9,932 nucleotides of DNA, taken from JBKPNX01 sp046732855 (GTDB lineage Bacteria; Pseudomonadota; Alphaproteobacteria; Geminicoccales; Geminicoccaceae). The DNA is taken from assembly GCA_046732855.1 (NCBI GenBank), contig JBKPNX010000248.1, positions 1 through 9,932 of the forward strand. The letters run 5' to 3'. The position numbers and the translations under genes are program-made. The notes under the pieces are model-generated. The model was not told the origin of the DNA. It searched no databases and saw only the letters and a program-made list of their open reading frames with translations. Of the stretch, positions 1-6,081 are shown in pieces. Each line of letters begins with the position of its first letter. Position 1 is the stretch's first letter.

Positions 1-297
1 GTCGACGGCGTCGTGGCATCGGCGCACAGCGACTGGTTCCTCGACGGGATCGTCTCGGCCGACGCGCAGACCAAGGTCTATCAGGCCATTCTGGCGCCGG
101 TTCGCGTGGCCTATCGCGCGCTCGGGCCAGCCCGGATGGCGACGATCACCGAGGGCTGGGGCGTCGTCGACTTCGTCCGCGACGCCACCACCCCGAACGG
201 CCGCAGCTCAGGGTCGGGCTGGATCTGGCCGGCCGTCATCGCGCTGGCGGCGCTCGGCGCCGCACTCCTCTGGCGGCGGAGGTCTGCTACCCACTAG
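1..297 (+). CDS. C-terminal part of an unrecognised protein with a C-terminal membrane anchor (5' end outside window)
   Basis: The reading frame is open from base 1 to the TAG at 295-297, giving 98 visible residues. The gene begins upstream of the window, so the GTG at 13 need not be a start. The first ~70 visible residues look soluble. They are followed by one hydrophobic segment (about residues 72-90, beginning SGWIWPAVIALAALGAALL) and a basic tail RRRSATH. This is the layout of a protein anchored by its C-terminus, with the bulk presumably outside the cytoplasm and the arginines inside. The short linker, helix and RRR arrangement resembles sortase-like sorting tails, but I see no recognisable PEP-CTERM, GlyGly-CTERM or LPXTG motif. 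I do not recognise the family and assign no function. A strong hairpin starts 8 bases after the stop. Confidence 0.6.
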   Translation, partial: VDGVVASAHSDWFLDGIVSADAQTKVYQAILAPVRVAYRALGPARMATITEGWGVVDFVRDATTPNGRSSGSGWIWPAVIALAALGAALLWRRRSATH

Positions 298-305
298 GCG
301 AGGCA

Positions 306-344
306 CAGGCCCGACGCGCGGCGCAAAACCGCCCGTCGGGCCTG
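306..344 (+). terminator. Strong hairpin after the first gene, probable transcription terminator without U-tract
   Basis: Bases 306-316 (caggcccgacg) pair perfectly with 334-344 (cgtcgggcctg), an 11-bp stem. After one C-C mismatch a further 4 bp form (318-321 with 329-332) around the loop cgcaaaa. The hairpin begins 8 bases after the stop at 297, where a terminator is expected. No T-run follows, so it is not a textbook intrinsic terminator. It may stabilise the 3' end or work with Rho. The structure is seen directly; the role is inferred. Confidence 0.55.
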
Positions 345-539
345 CCGCCATCAGCGCCGGATCCGCCGGGATCGGCCTCGCGCCCGCCCATGGTCTGCCG
401 TGCGACGGCTGGAGCTGACGCTGCTCGCGCCATCCCGAGCGGCTGGCCGTGGCCAAGCGCGCGTTGAGCAGTGGCCGAGCAAACAGGCTGGAAGCTCGCG
501 AGAGGGCCGGGGCAACTGGCCGGTCGGCTCTAGTCGAGG
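345..539. other. Non-coding stretch, nothing recognised
   Basis: Between the hairpin and the antitoxin relic I find no reading frame with recognisable protein character on either strand. The open frames here are short and rich in Arg, Ala and Ser, as expected by chance at this base composition. HigA-like antitoxin genes usually follow a RelE/HigB-type toxin gene, so this stretch could be the eroded remains of one. I could not match any part of it to toxin motifs. Confidence 0.5.
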
Positions 540-860
540 GACGACATCCCGGTGGCGCCGGGCAGCAGCAACGTGTTCGCCGATCTGTGCTTCGTCGCGC
601 CCGAGGAAGAGCTGACCAGGCGCAGCTCGCGAGCCAAATCCGGCAGATCATCAAGCGCCGTCACCTGACGCGGGGGCGGCCGCGGCTCTGATGTCATCGA
701 CCAGCCCAAGCTCTCAGCCCTCCCCAACCGCCGGCTCGCGAACTTCTCCACGAGCGTCTGATGTGCCTTCTGACCACGCTCGGGCGTCGAGATCATGGTC
801 AAGGTCAAGCCGCGCAAGCGCGCTCATGGCCGCATTCGCGTCATCGACGCACCTGACTGA
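540..860 (+). pseudogene. Decayed HigA-like antitoxin gene (XRE / HTH_37 helix-turn-helix family)
   Basis: Fragments in three plus-strand frames join, in the correct order, into one antitoxin-like protein. They are DDIPVAPGSSNVFADL (540-587) followed by PEEELT; AQLASQIRQIIKRRHLT (about 620-670); AAAALM (676-693); IDQPKLSALPNRRLANFST (696-752); ERLMCLLTTLG (about 753-784); and VEIMVKVKPRKRAHGRIRV (786-842), ending IDAPD at the TGA 858-860. Intact members of this family read SSGNVFADLGLP, then a QAEAA..LG(I/V)(D/N)QPKVSAL helix-turn-helix, then F(S/T).ERL..FLTALG.DVEI, then a basic tail. Linking the pieces needs at least five small indels, near 618, 670-676, 694, 753 and 785. No start codon is present: an in-frame TAG lies at 531-533. 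The gene is therefore dead. In life it would have bound DNA and neutralised a RelE/HigB-type toxin. No partner toxin is recognisable. Confidence 0.8.
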
Positions 861-905
861 AACACCTTGCAGGTCTCGGCCCTGCCGTAGTGAGATCTGA
901 CGACC

Positions 906-930
906 GCCGCACCCTCAGCCGGCGTGCGGC
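906..930 (-). terminator. Weak hairpin over the aspS stop codon, possible 3' end signal
   Basis: Bases 906-912 (gccgcac) and 924-930 (gtgcggc) form a perfect 7-bp stem with an 11-nt loop that contains the aspS stop (915-917). On the minus strand it is not followed by a T-run. It overlaps coding sequence and GC-rich stems are frequent here, so a termination role is only a guess. No better terminator is visible between aspS and the antitoxin relic. Confidence 0.22.
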
Positions 931-2834
931 GAAACCAGGTGGTCGACGGTCGCGGCGGGGCCGGCGCGCGCGTGCTCCTCGCGCAGGCGATCGCGCGCCG
1001 CGAGCGACAGCTGGAGATGAAGCTCCTTGAGCTGCTTGTCGTCGACCGGCGAGGGCGCGCCGAGCAGCAGCTCCTCGGCCCGCTGATTGAGCGGAAACGC
1101 GGTGACCTCGCGCAGGTTCGGCTGATTCGCGATCAGCATCACGATCCGGTCGATGCCAGGGGCCAGGCCGCCGTGCGGCGGCGCGCCGTAGTGCAGCGCG
1201 CGGAACATGCCGCCGAAGCGCGCCTCGAGCACGTCGCGCCCGTAGCCGGCGAGCTCGAACGCCTTAAGCATGATGTCGGGTCGATGATTGCGGATCGCGC
1301 CGGAGGACAGCTCGACGCCGTTGCAGACGATGTCGTACTGATACGCCAGGACCTCGAGCGGATCCTTGGTCTCGAGCGCTTCGAGTCCGCCCTGGGGCAG
1401 CGAGAACGGGTTGTGCGAGAAGGTGACCTGTCTGGTCTGCTCGTCCAGCTCGTACATCGGGAAATCGACCACCCAGCAGAAGCGGTAGCACCGCTCCGGG
1501 ATCAGCCCGAGCTCCTCGGCGATGCGCTGCCGGGCGAGTGCCCCGAACTTCGCCATGGTCTCGGGCACGCCGGCGACGAAGAACACCGCGTCACCGGGCT
1601 GCAGCCCGCGTGGTCGGAGCGCGAAATAGGGTTCGAGGACTTCTGGCACGAGCCCTTCCGGCAGGCGCGAGCGGTCGAACGCGCGGACCAGTTCGGCGCG
1701 CTCAGGGCCGAGATTCTTCGCGATCGGCCCGGCGCCCCCGTCCTCGCCCTCGCGCCAGAAGATATAGCCGAGGCCCGGCTGCCCCTCGCCCTGAGCCCAG
1801 CCGTTCATCCGATCGCAGAACGCGCGATTGCCGCCGCCCGGCGCCGGGATCGCCCAGACCCGCGCGTTGGCGTCGGCCTCGATCAGCCGCGCGAACACCT
1901 TGAACTCCGAGCCCCGGAACACGTCGGTGACGTCCGCCATCAGGAGCGGATTGCGCAGATCCGGCTTGTCGGTCCCGAACGCGCGCAGCGCCGCACGGTA
2001 CGCGATGCGCGGGAACGGCACCCGTGTCACTTCCCAGTCGGTGAACTCGGTGAACAGCCCGTGCATCACCGGCTCGACCGCGGCGAACACGTCCTCCTGC
2101 GTGGCGAACGCCATCTCGAGATCGAGCTGATAGAACTCGCCGGGGCTGCGGTCGGCGCGCGCGTCCTCGTCGCGAAAGCAGGGCGCGATCTGGAAGTAGC
2201 GGTCAAAGCCGGACATCATCAAGAGCTGCTTGTACTGCTGCGGCGCCTGCGGCAGCGCATAGAACTTGCCGGGATGCAGGCGGGACGGCACCAAGAAGTC
2301 GCGGGCGCCCTCGGGCGAGCTTGCAGTCAGGATCGGCGTCTGGAACTCGACGAAGCCCTGCGCCTCCATGCGCCGCCGGATGCTCGAGACCACGCGCGAG
2401 CGCAGCAGGATGTTGCGCTGCATCGACTCCCGCCGCAGGTCCAGAAACCGGAAGCGCAGGCGGGTGTCCTCGGGATAGTCGTGCTCGGCGTTGACCTGCA
2501 GCGGCAGCTGCTCGGCGGGCGCCTCGACCAACAGCGCGTCGGCGACTACCTCGACCTCGCCCGTCGGCAGGTTCGGATTGACCGTCTCGGGACTGCGCGC
2601 GACCACGCGGCCGGTCACGGTCAGCACGCTCTCAAGGCGCACGTTCTCCGCATCCGCAAAGAACGGATGCTCGGGCTGGAACACGACCTGGGCGATGCCG
2701 TAGTGGTCGCGCAGGTCGATGAACAGCAGCTGGCCGTGATCGCGCTTGCGGTGCACCCAGCCGGACAGGCGCACGGTCGCGCCGACATGCCCCGTGCGCA
2801 ACTCGCCGCAGGTATGGGTGCGATAGGGATGCAT
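915..2834 (-). CDS. aspS: Aspartyl-tRNA synthetase, bacterial type, possibly non-discriminating
   Basis: This cytoplasmic class IIb synthetase charges tRNA-Asp with aspartate using ATP. It is 639 aa, against roughly 590-610 usual. An N-terminal OB-fold anticodon-binding domain (about 1-105, GWVHRKRDHG at 25-34, IDLRDHYGI at 39-47) is followed by the catalytic core. Visible core motifs are YRFLDLRR-like FRFLDLRR (128-135), FQTPILTASSPEGARDFLVP (164-183), ALPQAPQQYKQLLMMSGFDR (193-212), motif 2 FRDEDARADRSPGEFYQLD (220-238), the inserted GAD domain (about 290-410), SHNPFS (473-478) and motif 3 GGLAPGIDR (555-563). The last ~30 residues extend past the usual end near KELHLQL. His33 sits where E. 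coli has Leu30; histidine there is reported for AspRSs that also charge tRNA-Asn. The ATG at 2834 follows a GAGGG ribosome site (2843-2839). The gene stands alone, divergent from rnd. Confidence 0.97.
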   Translation of the reverse strand: MHPYRTHTCGELRTGHVGATVRLSGWVHRKRDHGQLLFIDLRDHYGIAQVVFQPEHPFFADAENVRLESVLTVTGRVVARSPETVNPNLPTGEVEVVADALLVEAPAEQLPLQVNAEHDYPEDTRLRFRFLDLRRESMQRNILLRSRVVSSIRRRMEAQGFVEFQTPILTASSPEGARDFLVPSRLHPGKFYALPQAPQQYKQLLMMSGFDRYFQIAPCFRDEDARADRSPGEFYQLDLEMAFATQEDVFAAVEPVMHGLFTEFTDWEVTRVPFPRIAYRAALRAFGTDKPDLRNPLLMADVTDVFRGSEFKVFARLIEADANARVWAIPAPGGGNRAFCDRMNGWAQGEGQPGLGYIFWREGEDGGAGPIAKNLGPERAELVRAFDRSRLPEGLVPEVLEPYFALRPRGLQPGDAVFFVAGVPETMAKFGALARQRIAEELGLIPERCYRFCWVVDFPMYELDEQTRQVTFSHNPFSLPQGGLEALETKDPLEVLAYQYDIVCNGVELSSGAIRNHRPDIMLKAFELAGYGRDVLEARFGGMFRALHYGAPPHGGLAPGIDRIVMLIANQPNLREVTAFPLNQRAEELLLGAPSPVDDKQLKELHLQLSLAARDRLREEHARAGPAATVDHLVSPHAG

Positions 2835-2883
2835 GCTGCCCTCGTGGTCTGGGTCGCGCCGCCGCAGCCGGCCAGCGCGGCGT

Positions 2884-2912
2884 AAAGGTCACCGAAGCCC
2901 GCCACCTGTCAA
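2884..2912 (-). promoter_or_regulatory. Candidate aspS promoter
   Basis: On the minus strand a perfect TTGACA (2912-2907) lies about 75 bases upstream of the aspS start, at a suitable distance. At 17-bp spacing the -10 position reads ACCTTT (2889-2884), a poor match, with TTTACG just beyond. The -35 box is clear; the -10 box is weak, so the exact start point is uncertain. Confidence 0.4.
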
Positions 2913-2990
2913 GCCGACAGCCGAAACACGACCCGCGGCGCGCCGGGCCGGCGCTGGCGGTTCGGCCTCGCCCCGGCCCGATCGCTCGGG

Positions 2991-3018
2991 TTGCGGCGCG
3001 GCGCGCCGCCCCTATGCT
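2991..3018 (+). promoter_or_regulatory. Probable rnd promoter with a palindrome in the spacer
   Basis: TTGCGG (2991-2996), a 16-bp spacer and TATGCT (3013-3018) form a sigma-70-type promoter, predicting transcription from about 3025, some 28 bases before the rnd start. The spacer region contains a perfect inverted repeat, gcggcgcg-g-cgcgccgc (2993-3009), overlapping the -35 box. It could be an operator or simply GC-rich sequence. The same promoter would serve the downstream SDR gene. Confidence 0.55.
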
Positions 3019-3032
3019 AGGGCGCCTTTTTT

Positions 3033-3039
3033 GAAGGAG
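3033..3039 (+). promoter_or_regulatory. rnd ribosome binding site, unusually distant
   Basis: GAAGGAG is an excellent Shine-Dalgarno sequence but ends 13 bases before the ATG at 3053, longer than the usual 5-9. No in-frame ATG, GTG or TTG lies closer to it, and the protein aligns well from this ATG, so I keep the start. Confidence 0.6.
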
Positions 3040-3052
3040 CACCGGCCGCCGG

Positions 3053-4213
3053 ATGAGCCCGCTGACCACGACCGCGGAAGTCGCCGCCCTGTGTGCGGAA
3101 CTTGCGACCGAACCCTATGTCGCCGTCGACACCGAGTTCATGCGTGATCGCACCTACTGGCCGAAGCTGTGTCTGGTACAGCTCGCCGGGGCGAAGCGAC
3201 AGGCCGCGGTCGATCCGCTCGCCAAGGGCATCGATCTGGCCCCGCTGTTCGCGCTGCTGGCCAACCCGTGGGTGCTCAAGGTCTTTCACGCCGCCCGGCA
3301 GGACATCGAGATCTTCCATCGCCTGACCGGCGCGGTGCCGACGCCCCTGTTCGACACGCAGATCGCCGCCATGGTCTGCGGCTACGGCGAGGAGGTCGGC
3401 TACGAGACCCTGGTGGGCCAGATCGCGAAGGGCCGGGTCGACAAGTCTTCGCGCTTCACCGACTGGTCGCGCCGGCCGCTCTCCGCCCAGCAGCTCGCCT
3501 ATGCGCTCGGCGACGTGAGCCATCTGCGCGTGATCTACGAGCGCCTCGAGCGGCAGCTCGAGCAGACCGGGCGCACCGAATGGGTCGCCCAGGAGCTCGC
3601 CGAGCTGACCGATCCGGCCACCTACAGTCCGCCGATCGAGGAGGCGTGGAAGCGGATCAAGGTGCGCTCGCGCGAGCCGCGCTTCCTCGCCGTGCTGCGG
3701 GCGCTCGCCGCCTGGCGCGAGCGCGAAGCGCAGCGGCGCGACGTGCCGCGCAACCGGATCGTGCGCGATGATCTCCTGCTCGAGATCGCGGCGAACCGGC
3801 CGACCTCGGTCGAGGAGCTCGCCAAGCTGCGCCGCATCAGTCTGGACCGACCGGGCGCCGCGGCGGTGGTCGAGGCGGTGCAGACGGCGCTCGCCCTGCC
3901 CGAGGACGAGCTGCCGCGCCTGGAGCCGCCGCCCAAGCTGCCGCGCGGGCTCGGCCCGATGATCGAGCTTCTGCGCGTGCTGCTCAAGCTGAAAAGCGAG
4001 GAGCACCACGTGGCCCAGCGCCTGGTCGCCACGACCGGCGACCTGGAGGCGATCGCGGCGCAGAAGCACCCCGACGTCGCGGCGCTCAAGGGCTGGCGGC
4101 TCGAGGTGTTCGGCCGTTCGGCGCTCGCGCTGAAACGGGGTGAGGTCGGCCTCGCCATCGCGGATGGCCAGATCGTGCTGATCCCGATCGGCGGGCTGCT
4201 CGGCTCGGGCTAG
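3053..4213 (+). CDS. rnd: Ribonuclease D (3'-5' exoribonuclease, DEDDy family)
   Basis: RNase D trims extra 3' nucleotides from tRNA precursors and other small stable RNAs in the cytoplasm. The 386-aa product is close to the usual ~375-390. The catalytic domain (1 to about 190) has all DEDDy motifs: Exo I AVDTEFMRDRTYWPKLCLVQ (D26, E28), Exo II HAARQDIEIF (D84), and Exo III YALGDVSHL (Y150, D154). These residues bind the two metal ions. The motif FTDWSRRPLSAQQLAYA (135-151) is typical of the family. An HRDC-type helical RNA-binding region follows (about 208-285, containing RFLAVLRALAAWREREAQRR), then a second helical domain to the end. Its start lies 218 bp from the divergent aspS. It is the first gene of a pair with the SDR gene, which begins 9 bp after its stop. 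The function is confidently assigned. Confidence 0.96.
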   Translation: MSPLTTTAEVAALCAELATEPYVAVDTEFMRDRTYWPKLCLVQLAGAKRQAAVDPLAKGIDLAPLFALLANPWVLKVFHAARQDIEIFHRLTGAVPTPLFDTQIAAMVCGYGEEVGYETLVGQIAKGRVDKSSRFTDWSRRPLSAQQLAYALGDVSHLRVIYERLERQLEQTGRTEWVAQELAELTDPATYSPPIEEAWKRIKVRSREPRFLAVLRALAAWREREAQRRDVPRNRIVRDDLLLEIAANRPTSVEELAKLRRISLDRPGAAAVVEAVQTALALPEDELPRLEPPPKLPRGLGPMIELLRVLLKLKSEEHHVAQRLVATTGDLEAIAAQKHPDVAALKGWRLEVFGRSALALKRGEVGLAIADGQIVLIPIGGLLGSG

Positions 4214-4222
4214 GCGTCGAGC

Positions 4223-5056
4223 ATGTCGGCCCGGCGCGACGCCGGCCGAGCGCTCGCGGTCGGCCGCAATAGCTTCATCGCCCGCCATTTCCTCGCGCTC
4301 TGGCGGCGGCCGATCATTGCGGTCGATCACGACGCGATCGATCGGCCGGACCTGCTCGACGGCGTCGATCGCGTGATCAGCTTCGCGCGCCATCCGCTGC
4401 TCGGCCGCGCGGCGTACCGGCCGGCGGCGATGGACCCGGACCTGCGGCTCGCCGAGCGGCTTTCCGGGCGCGGCATCGATTACATCATGCTGAGCTCGCG
4501 CAAAGTCTATGCGCCGAGCGCGCGACCGCTCGCCGAGACCGACCCGACCGGGCCAGAGAACCTTTACGGGCAGCACAAGCTCGCGGTCGAGGAGGCGCTG
4601 CGCGAGCGGCTGGGTGCGCGCCTGACCATCCTGCGGCTCGCCAACATATTCGGCTACGAGCGGGCCCCAGACCGCCGCAGCTTTTTCGCGCTGCTGCTCG
4701 AGCGGCTGGCGCGCGACGGCCAGATCCGGTTCGACATGAGCCCCTTCGTCGAGCGCGATTTCCTGCCGGTCGAGGCATGCGCGCGCGTGCTCGCCCGCAT
4801 CCTGGCCGCGCCGCCGGGCGGCGTGCTCAACGTCGGCTCGGGCATCGCCTTGCCGACCGGACGCCTCGCGCTCTGGGTGCTCGAAGGCTACGGCCGCGGC
4901 GATCTGGTGATCGAGTCGCCGCGCGAGCACGACGCCTTCGTGCTCGACAGCACGCGCCTGACCAGCCTCTACGGTCCGCCCTGCACGTACGACGAGCTGC
5001 GCGCGAGCTGCATCGATCTTGGCCGTCGCCTCGCCCGCGAGACCGGTCAGCGCTAG
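4223..5056 (+). CDS. NAD-dependent epimerase/dehydratase-like protein (extended SDR) with altered glycine motif
   Basis: This 277-aa protein has the extended short-chain dehydrogenase layout used by nucleotide-sugar epimerases, dehydratases and dTDP-4-dehydrorhamnose reductase-like enzymes. Visible elements are an N-terminal Rossmann strand with GRNSFIARHF (14-23), an acidic residue after the second strand (AVDHD, 33-37), SSRKVYAP (91-98) with the catalytic-type serine, YGQHK (Y115, K119, the YxxxK pair), RLANIFGYE (138-146) and LNVGSG (202-207). The usual GxxGxxG reads G14-x-x-S17-x-x-A20, so two glycines are lost. Cofactor binding may be altered, or the family may simply tolerate this. It starts 9 bp after rnd with a weak ribosome site, suggesting cotranscription and perhaps coupled translation. 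The substrate cannot be told; a role in cell-surface sugar synthesis would be typical of the superfamily but is inference. Confidence 0.82.
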   Translation: MSARRDAGRALAVGRNSFIARHFLALWRRPIIAVDHDAIDRPDLLDGVDRVISFARHPLLGRAAYRPAAMDPDLRLAERLSGRGIDYIMLSSRKVYAPSARPLAETDPTGPENLYGQHKLAVEEALRERLGARLTILRLANIFGYERAPDRRSFFALLLERLARDGQIRFDMSPFVERDFLPVEACARVLARILAAPPGGVLNVGSGIALPTGRLALWVLEGYGRGDLVIESPREHDAFVLDSTRLTSLYGPPCTYDELRASCIDLGRRLARETGQR

Positions 5057-5094
5057 CGCGGAGACGAAGGCTGGGTCCCAAGCGCTGAATGACT

Positions 5095-5190
5095 CTTGTC
5101 GGTCATGCCCCGACTTGATCGGGGCATCCACCGGTGAAGGCAGGCGCTAGCGTCACGGTGGATTGCCAGGTCAAGCCCGGCAATGACAAG
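5095..5190. repeat. 96-bp inverted-repeat element (three-hairpin, REP/MITE-like) between convergent genes
   Basis: The element runs from cttgtc (5095-5100) to its complement gacaag (5185-5190). Its left arm (5095-5133) and the reverse complement of its right arm (5156-5190) are diverged copies of one sequence, both ending atccaccg. Each arm is itself a palindrome. The left is atgccccga-cttga-tcggggcat (5105-5127, 9-bp perfect stem). The right is attgcc...ggcaat (5162-5184) with an inner gg/cc around tcaag. A central stem, ccaccg (5128-5133) with cggtgg (5156-5161), continues as tga/tca. Sequences of the form gcccgg-cttga-ccgggc are, to my knowledge, common dispersed palindromes in alphaproteobacteria. 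Lying between two converging genes, it probably also acts as a bidirectional transcription barrier. Confidence 0.75.
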
Positions 5191-5214
5191 GAAACCGAGG
5201 GACGCCTCGCTGGT

Positions 5215-6081
5215 CTAGCGGAGGCGGACTGCGGGAAATCTGCGCTTCGGCGCGACCAGGTCGTCCTGCGCCGCGACCAGCTCGAGCTCCTCGGCGCCGG
5301 CCGCGCAGGTGCGCTCGACCAGGGCGAACACCGCGGCCACCGCACGCTCCAGACCGGCGCGCAGCTCGCCCGTGCTCAGATAATGCCCGAGAAACAGCGC
5401 CGAGAACGCATCGCCCGTGCCGCCGCCGATCGAGAGCGGCAGCTGCGGCGTCGCGACCAGCCAGGCCTCATCCGCCGAGTCCGCGAGCACCGCCAGCTCG
5501 CCGGCCCGGTCGGGCAGGTTCAGACCGGTGACGACGACCAGACGCGGACCGCGGGCGCGCAGCTCGGCTGCGGCGGCGCGCACCTCCTCGAGCGATTCAA
5601 GCGGCCGGCCGGTGAGCTGCGCCAGCTCGAAACGGTTGGGCACGACGATGTCGGCGAGCGGCACGAGGCGCTCGCGGATCGCTTGGGGCACGCCGGCGCT
5701 GACGAACACGCCCTGGGCGTCGTCGCCGATGACCGGGTCGCACAGATAGAACGCGTCGGCGCGCGCGCGCCGTACTGCCGCGACCGCCCGCGCCACCACG
5801 TCCGCCATGCCCGAATCGCCGAGATAGCCACTGAGGGCCGCCGCGCAGCGCCCGAGCACGCCGTGCTCCTCGAGCCCGCCGAGGATCTCGTCCAGCTGCT
5901 CGGGGCGCAGCTTGTGCCCGCGCCAGGCGCCATGGCCCGGATGGTGCGCGAGCTGCACGGTGTTGAGCGCAAACACATCGAAGCCGAGCCGCTGGAGCGG
6001 CAGGACGGCGGCGCTGTTGCCGACGTGGCCGTAGGCGACCTGGGACTGGATCGAGAGGATCGCCCGACGCGCCTCGCTCAT
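5215..6081 (-). CDS. pdxY: Pyridoxal kinase
   Basis: This enzyme phosphorylates pyridoxal with ATP to make pyridoxal 5'-phosphate in the vitamin B6 salvage pathway. The 288-aa product matches the usual ~287. Family motifs are IQSQVAYGHVGNSAA (11-25, substrate pocket), LNTVQLAHH (39-47), LSGYLGDSG (83-91), FYLCDPVIGD (111-120), IVVPNRFELAQLTG (145-158), and the ribokinase-type GGGTGDAFSALF (219-230) with D224 as the likely catalytic base. It continues to ELVAAQDDLVAP (267-278), close to the E. coli PdxY ending. The open frame extends far upstream, but only inside the preceding gene. The ATG at 6081-6079 shares its A with that gene's TGA (6083-6081), a TGATG junction implying translational coupling. 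No separate ribosome site is evident. It is the last gene of the minus-strand cluster; a PdxK-like assignment is possible but PdxY fits better. Confidence 0.94.
   Translation of the reverse strand: MSEARRAILSIQSQVAYGHVGNSAAVLPLQRLGFDVFALNTVQLAHHPGHGAWRGHKLRPEQLDEILGGLEEHGVLGRCAAALSGYLGDSGMADVVARAVAAVRRARADAFYLCDPVIGDDAQGVFVSAGVPQAIRERLVPLADIVVPNRFELAQLTGRPLESLEEVRAAAAELRARGPRLVVVTGLNLPDRAGELAVLADSADEAWLVATPQLPLSIGGGTGDAFSALFLGHYLSTGELRAGLERAVAAVFALVERTCAAGAEELELVAAQDDLVAPKRRFPAVRLR

Noticed and set aside
530..817. 95-codon minus-strand open frame over the antitoxin relic
   Set aside because: The plus strand reconstructs a known protein family across frames; the minus frame shows no recognisable motif.
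924..2885. 653-codon open frame antisense to aspS
   Set aside because: It mirrors aspS exactly, is dominated by Arg, Leu, Val and Glu without domain motifs, and arises from the strong GC bias at third codon positions.
3017..5131. 704-codon open frame antisense to rnd and the SDR gene
   Set aside because: It spans two well-supported genes and their junction, has Arg/Glu/Asp-rich low-complexity character, and no family motif.
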